Below are positions 1 to 7,967 of a stretch of 21,018 bases of DNA, piece after piece (within the stretch, counting starts at the first letter, position 1; each line of letters starts with the position of its first letter). The position numbers and the translations under genes were made by a program. The DNA comes from Reyranella sp. Its GTDB lineage: Bacteria > Pseudomonadota > Alphaproteobacteria > Reyranellales > Reyranellaceae. The stretch is taken from assembly GCA_016780605.1 (NCBI GenBank), contig JADHLS010000006.1:1-21018 (forward strand). The letters are read 5' to 3'. Below the pieces are notes generated by a model. It made no database searches. It was not told where the DNA came from and saw nothing but the letters and a program-made list of their open reading frames with translations.

Positions 1-1165
1 CGAGATCTGGTGGCCGATCATTGACTTCCGCCGCCTCGACCAGGCGGGGACACTCTACGATGTCGCCAACGGCGCCTATCGACGGGTTGAGGCAGTGGCC
101 CGCGGCGTCTCGTTCAGCGCCTTCGACATGGTCGACTTCTTGCGCAACGTGACGCGCCTCGATGTCCTGGCGACCTTTGCTTACGGTTCGGCTGCGGGCC
201 TCGTGCTGTGGCTGATCGGCCGGGCCGTGCTGGGACGCGTCGCGCCGAGGGGCGCCTTGCAGACGGATACCTCGAACATCGCTGCCGGATTGGTCGTGCT
301 CATCTTCATGGGGTCGATCGGCGCTTTCACGGTGACAGCCGGGGCATCGGAGCCGGTCTCCTACGTGCGTGCGAGCTCCTTCATGCTGCCGCTCACGATC
401 GCCGTGGCCGCGATCATCTGGCAGCTCGCCCTCGCATCGGCCGATTGGCACTGGGTTGGACGCCTCCTTCTCGGCAGCTTGGTGCCCCTGGGACTGGCCG
501 CCGTCACCCTTGTGCAGGCGTATGAGAGCCAGAAGCCGACGCTGCTGCCGGTCATGGCCACGGCGGTCCGCTTTGTCGACGGCCGGTACAGCATTTTCGA
601 CGGTTATCGCGACCAGTCGGGCTGGCCTGCGCTGCCAGATGCGACGGCGATTTACCCCGGCATGTACGATGCCTGGAAGAGCGTGGGGCCAGGCCAACGA
701 CTGTGGAGCTTCAACGTCCATACCTACTGCATGCTTCCCGGCTGCCGCGTCGAGTCGCACCTGTCGTCGAAGCTCTCGGCACGGCGTACCGAGATTCTTT
801 ACGGATCCGCCGAGGTCGCGCGCAAGACGCTACAGGAGGAGGGCCTGAACTACTTCTTCATCGCCACGCGGCGGGATATCCGCGATCCGATGATTTGCAC
901 GCCGCTGTTTTCGCCCGATACGATCAGGGACTATCTCGGCGTCAAATGGAGCGATGGCACCGACGCACTGCTGACTTGGAAGGGGCCCGGCGTCGCGCCG
1001 CTTCCGGAGCAGTGGGTGGAGAAATACCGAAAAGCCCTCAAGGACAGCCCGCACACACCCGACTGCAGCGGTGACGGTCCGGCCTTCAGCCATATCGGAC
1101 GGCGTATCCACGACGAGGTAACGAAGGGCAAGCGCTGGGGCCGCGACATTGAGCAGCCAAAATGA
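1..1165 (+). CDS. Polytopic membrane protein, 5' end outside window (possible GT-C-type glycosyltransferase)
   Basis: The reading frame is already open at base 2 and runs to TGA 1163-1165, so 387 C-terminal residues are visible. The first in-frame start inside the window is GTG 95, but in-frame coding continues upstream of it, so this is a partial gene. It shows at least four hydrophobic helices, at about 140-240, 280-345, 380-440 and 460-530, followed by a soluble tail of about 200 residues containing WSFNVHTYCMLPGC and, near the end, a stretch ending in DALLTW. A row of helices followed by a long extracytoplasmic tail is common in GT-C glycosyltransferases and O-antigen polymerases, but I see no diagnostic motif because the N-terminal part is missing. 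The stop overlaps the next gene by ATGA, so it is co-translated with the methyltransferase. The function is an inference. Confidence 0.75.
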   Translation, partial: EIWWPIIDFRRLDQAGTLYDVANGAYRRVEAVARGVSFSAFDMVDFLRNVTRLDVLATFAYGSAAGLVLWLIGRAVLGRVAPRGALQTDTSNIAAGLVVLIFMGSIGAFTVTAGASEPVSYVRASSFMLPLTIAVAAIIWQLALASADWHWVGRLLLGSLVPLGLAAVTLVQAYESQKPTLLPVMATAVRFVDGRYSIFDGYRDQSGWPALPDATAIYPGMYDAWKSVGPGQRLWSFNVHTYCMLPGCRVESHLSSKLSARRTEILYGSAEVARKTLQEEGLNYFFIATRRDIRDPMICTPLFSPDTIRDYLGVKWSDGTDALLTWKGPGVAPLPEQWVEKYRKALKDSPHTPDCSGDGPAFSHIGRRIHDEVTKGKRWGRDIEQPK

Positions 1166-1896
1166 TACTCGGGAGCGCCAGCAGCGGAGCAAAGATGGTT
1201 GAGAGCGGAGAAATGGCTTCGGATGTCGCCAAATGGGGTGATGCTAGCCCAGGCTCGCTACCGACCCGGGTTGCGAAGCGCCAGCGCCGGCAGATGTTCG
1301 AGCGGTTCCTGCAGGCGATGTCACCGGGGCGTGACGATGCCGTTCTCGATGTCGGTGCCACCAATGATCGACTCCACGACCATTCGAACTATTTCGAGGC
1401 CTGGTATCCCCACAAGGACCGTATCACCGCGGCCGGCCTCGAAGACGCCTCGTTCCTGGAACAGGACTATCCTGGCCTGCGCTTCGTCCAAGCCGACGCG
1501 AGAGACCTTCCGTTTCCTGACGCCAGCTACGATCTCGTCCATTCCAGCGCCGTCGTCGAGCACGTAGGTTCGTACGACAAGCAGATCGCCTGCCTAGGCG
1601 AGCTATGGCGGGTCGCGCGACGCGGCATCTTCGTGACCACCCCCAACCGCTGGTTTCCCATTGAAGTTCATACGGTGCTGCCGCTTGTCCATTGGCTGCC
1701 GCCGCACACCTTTCGCGCGATCCTGCGTGGACTTGGACGGGATTTTTTTGCCGACGAAGCGAATCTGAACCTGATGTCCGGCGCCTCGCTCGCGAACGCT
1801 GCGCGAGCTGCCGGCATCACGAATTTCCGCGTCGAAACCGTATCGCTGGTCGGCTGGCCATCGAACCTGCTGTTGATCGCGAGGAAGGGGAACTGA
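1162..1896 (+). CDS. Class I SAM-dependent methyltransferase (Methyltransf_11 type)
   Basis: The product is 244 residues. Motif I is VLDVGATND (61-69), a degenerate form of the usual DxGxGxG loop: the last glycine positions are replaced. It is followed by FVQADARDLPFPD (108-120), which is the motif II/III region, and YDLVHSSAVVEHVG (123-136), the post-motif typical of Methyltransf_11 enzymes. The C-terminal half (TPNRWFPIEVHTVLPLVHWL) resembles methyltransferases found in O-antigen and exopolysaccharide loci. ATG 1162 overlaps the preceding stop as ATGA. An internal ATG at 1195 is possible because the first dozen residues look low in conservation. A glycan or lipid-linked sugar is the likely acceptor by context only. 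The next gene starts one base after its stop. Confidence 0.88.
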   Translation: MILGSASSGAKMVESGEMASDVAKWGDASPGSLPTRVAKRQRRQMFERFLQAMSPGRDDAVLDVGATNDRLHDHSNYFEAWYPHKDRITAAGLEDASFLEQDYPGLRFVQADARDLPFPDASYDLVHSSAVVEHVGSYDKQIACLGELWRVARRGIFVTTPNRWFPIEVHTVLPLVHWLPPHTFRAILRGLGRDFFADEANLNLMSGASLANAARAAGITNFRVETVSLVGWPSNLLLIARKGN

Positions 1897-1897
1897 C

Positions 1898-2893
1898 GTG
1901 AAGGGTCCGTGGACGGTAGCAAGCCAGGCTGAGTTCGCCTCCTCGTTCGGGCGGACGAACTATAGGTTCAAGTATTTTGACCTCGTACTGGAGTCCGGCG
2001 GGGATCCGATCGACATCATCTTCAACTACAAGGACCTGGCCCATCTCAAGGTGGTGCACAATACGTTCGATATCTTCTATTCCCACATCAGCGAAGACGT
2101 CCAAAGCTGCGTCGTCATGCAGAAGCTGTTCGGTCTGAATTTCCCGCTGACGCATATGGCGCTGCAGCTCGACGAAAATCGGATGTTCTTCCACGATTCC
2201 TTTCTCAACATCCTGCTGACCAGCGAAGTGGTTGCCGAGCCGTTGCCCGAGCATCGTGTCAAGGTGACGACGACATACGGCATCGGCGCGCCTCGGCTCC
2301 TCCTGCCGCTGGCCTTTCCGGTCCTGAAATGGCTGCTGACGCGCAACTTCCACGTCCTGATGGAAGGTGATGCGCCGATGCGGGACAGGCGCGGTGATCT
2401 TCGCCGCTGGGGTATGCGGCTGCCGAGGACGACTTACCCGTTCCAGGACACGCTCGACCTGCGGGCTCGCCACGTTTTTCCCAGCGATACGGTCGCGCTG
2501 CCGGAACCGGCCACGATAGCGCTTGCGTCTGTGCCATCCGGTTCGCCGCTGATGTTCGGGCGCAGCGACAACTATGGTGTGCAGATCGTGCGGCGCGACG
2601 ATGCCATCGAGGTCTACCCGCGGATGTGCCCGCATGAGGGCGCCTGCCTCGATCAAGGGGCCTTCAAGGAGCGTAGCCTTTCCTGCTGCTGGCACGGCCG
2701 GCGCTTCGGCCCAATCTTCCGCATCGAGTTGCCGGCGCAGCCGACTGAGTTTGTCGGACCGTTCCACCGTTTCATCGTTTCCCCAGCTGAACTCCGCATC
2801 GTACCGATCGCCTTGAACGGAAGCACCGTCGAAGCCGACTGGACAGCAACAATTACGCCACGTACCACAATGTATGGCGAGCGTGGTGCATGA
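1898..2893 (+). CDS. Rieske 2Fe-2S domain protein with N-terminal SRPBCC/START-like region
   Basis: The product is 331 residues from GTG 1898, one base after the preceding TGA. The C-terminal third holds a full Rieske cluster site: C244-x-H246, then sixteen residues, then C263-x2-H266 (MCPHEGACLDQG and CCWHGRRF). The first 200 residues contain HLKVVHNTFDIFYSHISED (49-67), a strand-rich middle, and EGDAPMRDRRGDLRRWG (156-172). These look by eye like a helix-grip (SRPBCC) fold. In ring-hydroxylating oxygenases the Rieske domain comes first and the catalytic domain second; here the order appears reversed. No mononuclear iron triad (2-His-1-Asp) is obvious. No ferredoxin reductase is present in the window. 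Context suggests oxidation of a sugar or lipid carrier, which is speculative. Its 3' end overlaps the next gene by 20 bases. Confidence 0.85.
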   Translation: MKGPWTVASQAEFASSFGRTNYRFKYFDLVLESGGDPIDIIFNYKDLAHLKVVHNTFDIFYSHISEDVQSCVVMQKLFGLNFPLTHMALQLDENRMFFHDSFLNILLTSEVVAEPLPEHRVKVTTTYGIGAPRLLLPLAFPVLKWLLTRNFHVLMEGDAPMRDRRGDLRRWGMRLPRTTYPFQDTLDLRARHVFPSDTVALPEPATIALASVPSGSPLMFGRSDNYGVQIVRRDDAIEVYPRMCPHEGACLDQGAFKERSLSCCWHGRRFGPIFRIELPAQPTEFVGPFHRFIVSPAELRIVPIALNGSTVEADWTATITPRTTMYGERGA

Positions 2894-5738
2894 AGTTCTG
2901 ACAACAATGGATGGATCCGCCAATTCCGAAAACCCTCTGCGCGACATCGATTGGCTTGCGATGGAGCGACGTCGGCAGACGTTTCTGGACTACTACCTCC
3001 TGGCCGTTGAAGCCTGCCTGCGCGGAGGCGCCAGGGAATGGTGGCAACATGCGTTCACCTATGACGGCTCTTCCGATCACTTGGCGAGTATGATGCTCCT
3101 GAAGGAGTTCTGCCTGCGGCAGGTGCTCTACGAAGCCGGTGACATATGGGCGCTCGGCCGAATCTATGAGGGGCTGGAACCGGAAGGCATCCTCGAAAAC
3201 GATGAACCAGGCCGTTTCCTGCTCGATCTGACGCGACATCTTCGCGGTCGGTTGGCACAGGTCGAGCCGGCACCGGCCGGCCTTCTTGCGCGCACGAAAC
3301 GGATGAAAGAGCGCTGGCAGCAGACTCGGGCTCGAACGCTGCCGGCCATGCTGAGCGTTGTCATCTTCGATGGACCGTCGGGCAACAATTTTTTCGACTA
3401 CTGCCTTGCCTCGCTGGCCAGCGAGGGAAATCTCCCGGCGCTCGCCAAGCAGCGCAGTGTGCGCCTACATATTTTTGGCCGCGAACGCGACCTCCCCGAA
3501 TTCGAGCGGAGGATCGCAGCAGCGTCGCTTGACTGCACGGTTGTCTGCGAACCAATCCCCGAAGATCTCGCCGTTCGCGCGGAAGGTGTGATCGGACCGC
3601 AGCGCGATTGGCTCCTCGGTGCCCTGGAGTGCCTTCATATCCTAGAAGCGAAGCGGCTGCGGGCCGATTTCCATGCGATCAATCCGAATGCGCTTTACGC
3701 CGACGGCTACTTCCAATCCATTTCCCGCTTGAACCGTGATGGTAAGATGGCGGTGCTGACCGCGACGGTCTATGCCGACCTGACTGCGATGCAAAATGAG
3801 TTGGCGCCATTTCGAGCTGCCGACGGGACGATCACCATCCCGCCCGTCGAGCTGGCGACCCTTGGCCTTCGTGCGCTCACGCCTGGCAATGGCCTCAAGG
3901 CCGTGCGGTTCACAGGGTTTCCGGGCAGCTGCGACCCCTGGCATTTGCAGCTAGCGTGGGAGCGTCGCGACAGCCTGCAGATTCGCAGCACGTACCACGA
4001 GATCTCGTTCCTGTCCCATCGCGTGCTGGAGTCACTGCCCCGCCGCTTCTTCATCAAACCGTCCGCCCAGATCGACAAGATGCTCGCCGGGGAAGTGCAA
4101 CCGCATTTCGTCGGCGAGGGGGACGGGATCATGATGCTCGAGCTCAGCAATCGAAGGACCATGCTCGACGGCGAGACGCTCGATCTTGACGACTTCGCCT
4201 CGGCGCTTGCGGCGTCCACCGGCAGGGGCGCGGCAGCTCACTTCAAGCAAGGAGTATCCTTGGCGATCGATCGGGCCGCGCTGGCGGACCGGCCGTGGCG
4301 CGGAGATACCGAATTCCTGGCCGAACAGGCTGCCGTCTTCAAGGCGCTCGACGAGGGCGTGGCATTCGCTGCCCCCAAGGGCGACCAGGTGCTGACCGCT
4401 CTCGGGGTTGTGCATCAATACGAGGTGTCGGAGTACGGACGTGACTGCCTCGGCGGCGTCATCGCAGAAGGCCGGCGGCTGCTGGCTGCTCTCGGAACTG
4501 ATGCCGACATGGACATGGCGATCCGAAGAGGCCTTATCCGGGGAGCGATGAACTTTGACGCGGTCGACACGGCGCTGGAACTTGCCGAACGCGGCGGCGA
4601 AAGCACTGTTTTCATCCGGGACTTCCTGTCGGCGATGGCTAAGCTCAAAGCCGACAATCGGATCCGCGCGAAGCGGCTACGTCCGGCTTTCAATTGGCGG
4701 CGCGTTGCCGTCGTCGGCGTGATTGCCTGGGGCGAACGGTTCGTCGAGAAGTTCATGAACTACTGCCTCGCCTCGTTGTTGGCCGATGGCAACATTCCCG
4801 CCCTAGCCCGCAAGGGGCGGGTGGTGCTCTCGGTCGTCACGACGGCAGCTGATCGTGATCGCATGACCGCACATCCTTCCTTCGCCCGACTTCGGCGGTC
4901 CGCAGAAGTCGTGTTCACGTGCTTTCCGCCGGAGTTCCTGGAGCGTCGTGAGAAGGATGGATTCAACTTCTATCACTTCTATGGCCTGCTCGACCATCAA
5001 AGCGTCTTCCTGGCTGAAGCGTTGCGGGCCGATCTCTACCTGCTGCCCATCGATTGCGTCTATTCCTCGAAGACCTTGAGCAATTTCCACTTCCGCCTCG
5101 AAAGGGATGCAGACTGTTGCTCGATCGGCGCCATCGAGGTCGAAGAGCCGGCGCTTCGGGCCTGGCTCGATGCCGATGGCCGGCGGCAGCCGGGTGGCGT
5201 CCTTGATCTGCCCGGTGAATCGCTCATCCAGGCGGCTGCCCTGCATCCGGATCGCTACTACCGCGCAATGATCATGAGTCCGGACACGACCGAATTCTGC
5301 GCTCACCCGCGCGAGCTGGTCTGGCCCTTCGCGAATGGCCTCGGAATGCACTCGATCTTCATGCATCCTCTCGCAGTATCGGCGCGCTTGCTCACGCGGC
5401 CGTTCCACCCGCACCACGAGAATGTTGACTATGCTCTGCTGCCGAGGCTGCTCCAAGGCGATGGACGGATGACGATCATCGAGAAGGGGAGCGAGGCGAC
5501 GCTGGCGCATTTCGGTGCGCCGGATACGCGGAGTGAATTCCTGCAAGGCGGCTTCTCGATCAGGAGCTTCGTCGAGGCGCATCGATACGACTACGCCGTC
5601 CACCGACGGTTCTTCGAGACACGACAGTTCTTTCCATGCCGTGAATTGCCCTATGCACCGTCGACGGCCTATGAGGCGGAACTGGGCCTGATCCAGTCGG
5701 CGCTCAAGCGAAATCGATTTTCGGCAGATCGAACATGA
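2874..5738 (+). CDS. Large protein with two tandem glycosyltransferase-like halves
   Basis: The product is 954 residues, with no named family that I can assign with certainty. It carries an internal duplication. Around residue 160 the first copy reads NNFFDYCLASLASEGNLPAL, and around residue 615 the second reads EKFMNYCLASLLADGNIPAL. Each is followed by a Rossmann-like alternation, then RLRADFHAINPNALYADGYF in the first copy and ALRADLYLLPIDCVYSSKTL in the second, then a C-terminal stretch with similar H/P-rich spacing. The pattern suits GT-A-like nucleotide-sugar binding domains, with the D/N-rich segment in the place of a DxD motif. The N-terminal 150 residues are helical and charged. No signal peptide or membrane helix is seen. 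ATG 2874 overlaps the Rieske gene by 20 bases; ATG 2907, in frame, is an alternative. Its stop overlaps the epimerase gene as ATGA. Probably a cytoplasmic glycosyltransferase; substrate unknown. Confidence 0.8.
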   Translation: MASVVHEVLTTMDGSANSENPLRDIDWLAMERRRQTFLDYYLLAVEACLRGGAREWWQHAFTYDGSSDHLASMMLLKEFCLRQVLYEAGDIWALGRIYEGLEPEGILENDEPGRFLLDLTRHLRGRLAQVEPAPAGLLARTKRMKERWQQTRARTLPAMLSVVIFDGPSGNNFFDYCLASLASEGNLPALAKQRSVRLHIFGRERDLPEFERRIAAASLDCTVVCEPIPEDLAVRAEGVIGPQRDWLLGALECLHILEAKRLRADFHAINPNALYADGYFQSISRLNRDGKMAVLTATVYADLTAMQNELAPFRAADGTITIPPVELATLGLRALTPGNGLKAVRFTGFPGSCDPWHLQLAWERRDSLQIRSTYHEISFLSHRVLESLPRRFFIKPSAQIDKMLAGEVQPHFVGEGDGIMMLELSNRRTMLDGETLDLDDFASALAASTGRGAAAHFKQGVSLAIDRAALADRPWRGDTEFLAEQAAVFKALDEGVAFAAPKGDQVLTALGVVHQYEVSEYGRDCLGGVIAEGRRLLAALGTDADMDMAIRRGLIRGAMNFDAVDTALELAERGGESTVFIRDFLSAMAKLKADNRIRAKRLRPAFNWRRVAVVGVIAWGERFVEKFMNYCLASLLADGNIPALARKGRVVLSVVTTAADRDRMTAHPSFARLRRSAEVVFTCFPPEFLERREKDGFNFYHFYGLLDHQSVFLAEALRADLYLLPIDCVYSSKTLSNFHFRLERDADCCSIGAIEVEEPALRAWLDADGRRQPGGVLDLPGESLIQAAALHPDRYYRAMIMSPDTTEFCAHPRELVWPFANGLGMHSIFMHPLAVSARLLTRPFHPHHENVDYALLPRLLQGDGRMTIIEKGSEATLAHFGAPDTRSEFLQGGFSIRSFVEAHRYDYAVHRRFFETRQFFPCRELPYAPSTAYEAELGLIQSALKRNRFSADRT

Positions 5739-6706
5739 CAGCGCGTTACATCGTCGTTGGCGGCGCGGGCTTCATTGGCAGCCACTTCGTCGACCGCCTG
5801 CTTGGCGACCGCTCGACAGCGGCCGTCACGGTCTTCGACAACTTCTCGTCCGGGCGGCGCTGGCATCTCGAAGGGCATGCCGGCGACAATCGCCTCTCGA
5901 TCGTCGAGGGTGACGTCAAGGATCTCGAGGCCCTGACCAGAGCAATGGGCGGCCACGATACGGCCATTCATCTTGCCTCCAACCCCGACATTGCCAAGGC
6001 CGCGACGCAGCCCGACGTCGACTTCTATGAGGGCACCTTTCTGACCCACCAAGTTGTCGAAGCGATGCGCCGGTCGGGCGTGAAGACGATCCTCTACGCC
6101 TCGGGCAGCGGCGTGTACGGAGATCTGGGGGAGGTCGAGGCCAATGAGCAGCACGCCGTCGGAGAACCGATCTCGACCTACGGTGCGAGCAAGCTGGCGG
6201 GCGAGGCGCTGATCAGCGCCTACTGCTTCATGTTCGGCCTGCGCGGCCGTGCCTTCCGGTTCGGCAATGTCGTTGGGCCGCACCAGACACACGGCGTCGG
6301 CTTCGATTTTGTCCGCCGGCTGCTGCAGGATCCTAGCCAGCTTTCAATCCTGGGGGATGGCCGCCAGAGCAAGAGCTACATCCATATCGACGACGTCATT
6401 GAAGCGGTCCTGACGGCCCACAAGCACGATGGAGCCGCCTACAATGTCTTCAACGTCGCGACCGGCGACTACATCACTGTCACGGAGATTGCCGAGCTCG
6501 CCGTAGAGTGCGTCGGTCTCAGGCCCGGCAGCGTCAAGTTCAGCTATACAGGGGGCGACCGCGGCTGGAAGGGAGACGTCCCGATCATCCGGCTCGCCAC
6601 CGAGCGCATCCGGGGAATCGGCTGGAAGTGCAAGCGCAGCTCGCGCGAGGCGTTGCGCGCCGCGATGCTGACCATGGTGGGCGAGTTTCGCGCCGGTCGG
6701 ATGTAG
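5735..6706 (+). CDS. NAD-dependent sugar epimerase/dehydratase (extended SDR)
   Basis: The product is 323 residues. The Rossmann NAD-binding motif GGAGFIGSH is at 9-17, the NAD-ribose-binding acidic residue region VFDNFSSG at 33-40, and the catalytic Y149-x3-K153 in STYGASKLAGEA, with the partner serine in ASGSGVYGD (122-130). Length and motif order fit the UDP-glucose 4-epimerase/GDP-sugar dehydratase branch of extended SDRs. The exact substrate cannot be read from the sequence; in this locus a nucleotide-activated hexose or heptose is plausible. ATG 5735 overlaps the upstream stop as ATGA, and the heptose phosphatase starts one base after its TAG. The cytoplasmic enzyme probably supplies or modifies a nucleotide sugar for the cluster's glycosyltransferases. 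Confidence 0.93.
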   Translation: MTARYIVVGGAGFIGSHFVDRLLGDRSTAAVTVFDNFSSGRRWHLEGHAGDNRLSIVEGDVKDLEALTRAMGGHDTAIHLASNPDIAKAATQPDVDFYEGTFLTHQVVEAMRRSGVKTILYASGSGVYGDLGEVEANEQHAVGEPISTYGASKLAGEALISAYCFMFGLRGRAFRFGNVVGPHQTHGVGFDFVRRLLQDPSQLSILGDGRQSKSYIHIDDVIEAVLTAHKHDGAAYNVFNVATGDYITVTEIAELAVECVGLRPGSVKFSYTGGDRGWKGDVPIIRLATERIRGIGWKCKRSSREALRAAMLTMVGEFRAGRM

Positions 6707-6707
6707 C

Positions 6708-7256
6708 ATGGCCGCCGCGGTGTTCCTCGATCGCGACGGCGTTCTCAATCGCACGTTCGTGGTCGATGGCGTGCCGCTTCCGCCGCGTACCATGGATGAG
6801 CTCGCCATCCTGCCTGGCGTTGAGGGGGCCTGCCGGTCCCTCCACGATCATGGCTTTCGACTGATCGTCGTCACCAATCAACCTGATATTGCGCGCGGCA
6901 AGCAGACAGTCGCGGCCGTCGACAGGCTGAACGGCGAATTGCGCCGCCGCTTGCCCCTGGATGACGTTTTGGTCTGCCCTCACGACGACAACGACGGTTG
7001 CGACTGCCGCAAGCCCCGGCCGGGCATGCTGCTCGCTGCCGCGCGGCTTCATGGTGTCGATCTTGCCAGGAGCATCATGGTCGGAGATCGCGACAAGGAC
7101 GTCGAGGCCGGCCGCGCCGCGGGCTGCCGGACGGTCTTCGTCGACGGCGGCTACGGCCGGCCGCCCCAGCCGCCGGCCGACCTTACCGTGCCGAGCTTGC
7201 GGGAAGCGGTGCCGTGGATTATCAGCCAAGGCAGGAGCGTGATCGGGGGACAATGA
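6708..7256 (+). CDS. gmhB: D-glycero-D-manno-heptose 1,7-bisphosphate 7-phosphatase (GmhB-like HAD-IIIA)
   Basis: The product is 182 residues, the normal length for GmhB. The HAD nucleophile and general acid are D8 and D10 in FLDRDGVLN, motif II is TNQ (56-58), motif III is RKPRPG (101-106) and motif IV is GDRDKDVEAG (126-135). Between them CPHDDNDGCDC (90-100) supplies the Cys90, His92, Cys98 and Cys100 zinc site that marks this family and separates it from histidinol-phosphate phosphatases by context. It removes the 7-phosphate from heptose 1,7-bisphosphate, the third step to an activated heptose. The partner kinase, isomerase and nucleotidyltransferase are on the opposite strand at 10295-13632. 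It starts one base after the epimerase stop and its TGA overlaps the transaldolase ATG as ATGA. Whether it prefers the alpha or the beta anomer cannot be seen. Confidence 0.92.
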   Translation: MAAAVFLDRDGVLNRTFVVDGVPLPPRTMDELAILPGVEGACRSLHDHGFRLIVVTNQPDIARGKQTVAAVDRLNGELRRRLPLDDVLVCPHDDNDGCDCRKPRPGMLLAAARLHGVDLARSIMVGDRDKDVEAGRAAGCRTVFVDGGYGRPPQPPADLTVPSLREAVPWIISQGRSVIGGQ

Positions 7257-7933
7257 AGCAGCTGCGCACCAAGATATTTGCCGATGGAGCGGATCTCGCC
7301 GCTCTGGAGAAGCTGTGTGCGAACCCCGCCATTCGCGGCTTCACCACCAACCCGACATTGATGCGCAAGGCCGGCGTCTCCGACTACGAAGCCTTCGCTC
7401 GCGCCGCGCTGAAACTGGTCGGCGATCGGCCGATCTCCTTCGAGGTGTTCTCCGACGAGCTGAGCGAGATGGAGAGCCAGGCGCGCACGCTGGCGAGCTG
7501 GGGCAGCAACGTCTACGTCAAGATCCCGGTCACAAACACCAAGCGCCAGCAGGCCGACGACCTCGTGCGCCGCCTGTCGCACTCGGGCGTGCGCGTCAAC
7601 GTCACGGCGGTGATGACGCTGGGCCAGGTCGAGCGGTTGTCCAAATGCCTGCATGGCGGCGCACCCAGCAACATCTCGATCTTTGCCGGTCGCATCGCCG
7701 ACACCGGCGTCGATCCTCTGCCGACCATGCGCAAGGCGCTCGAGCTGGTTGCAGGGTCGCCCGGCATTGAGATCATCTGGGCCAGCCCGCGCGAGCTCCT
7801 GAACCTCGTTCAGGCGAGCGACATCGGTTGCCACATCATCACCGTCACGTCGGACATCCTGGCCAAGCTGCCGCTGATTCGGGCGGGATCTCGACGACTA
7901 TTCACTCGATACCGTGAAGATGTTCTACAATGA
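7253..7933 (+). CDS. Transaldolase (FSA-like), C-terminus frameshifted
   Basis: The readable product is 226 residues from ATG 7253, which overlaps the GmhB stop as ATGA. Family marks are the conserved Asp in FADGADL (9-15), FTTNPTL (30-36) and VYVKIPVTN (87-95), with Lys90 as the Schiff-base lysine. Later NVTAVMTLGQ and ISIFAGRIADTG line the barrel. The protein follows the short transaldolase/fructose-6-P aldolase family until ILAKLPLI (residues ~202-209). Then it turns into an arginine-rich tail, RAGSRRLFTRYREDVLQ, unlike the family. One extra base near 7880 explains this, because the expected ending is found in the next frame (see 7881-7961). The enzyme exchanges C3 units between sugar phosphates and could make sedoheptulose 7-phosphate for the heptose pathway here. 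The in-frame extension upstream of 7253 inside gmhB is not coding. Confidence 0.88.
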   Translation: MKQLRTKIFADGADLAALEKLCANPAIRGFTTNPTLMRKAGVSDYEAFARAALKLVGDRPISFEVFSDELSEMESQARTLASWGSNVYVKIPVTNTKRQQADDLVRRLSHSGVRVNVTAVMTLGQVERLSKCLHGGAPSNISIFAGRIADTGVDPLPTMRKALELVAGSPGIEIIWASPRELLNLVQASDIGCHIITVTSDILAKLPLIRAGSRRLFTRYREDVLQ

Positions 7934-7961
7934 CGCGACCGCTGCCGGCTTCCGCCTGTAG
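7881..7961 (+). pseudogene. Displaced 3' end of the transaldolase gene (frame shifted by one base)
   Basis: In the frame starting at 7881 the sequence reads GRDLDDYSLDTVKMFYNDAT, then AAGFRL and TAG at 7959-7961. This is the usual C-terminus of the short transaldolase family, where a G(K/R)DL segment is followed by a D-[ST]-V-x-M-F-Y helix. It joins the upstream frame if one base, most simply C7880, is removed, giving a 235-residue protein. No slippery heptamer is visible, so programmed frameshifting is not supported. The corrected gene would stop 6 bases from the stop of the convergent methyltransferase at 7968. Confidence 0.8.
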
Positions 7962-7967
7962 GCCGGC

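Noticed and set aside
1817..2947. 376-residue open frame on the minus strand
   Set aside because: It lies wholly opposite the methyltransferase and Rieske genes, is rich in Arg, His and Gln without family motifs, and is a typical shadow in GC-rich DNA.
7878..7890. Programmed frameshift in the transaldolase
   Set aside because: No slippery heptamer, stop-codon context or stimulatory stem is evident; a simple indel is the better explanation.
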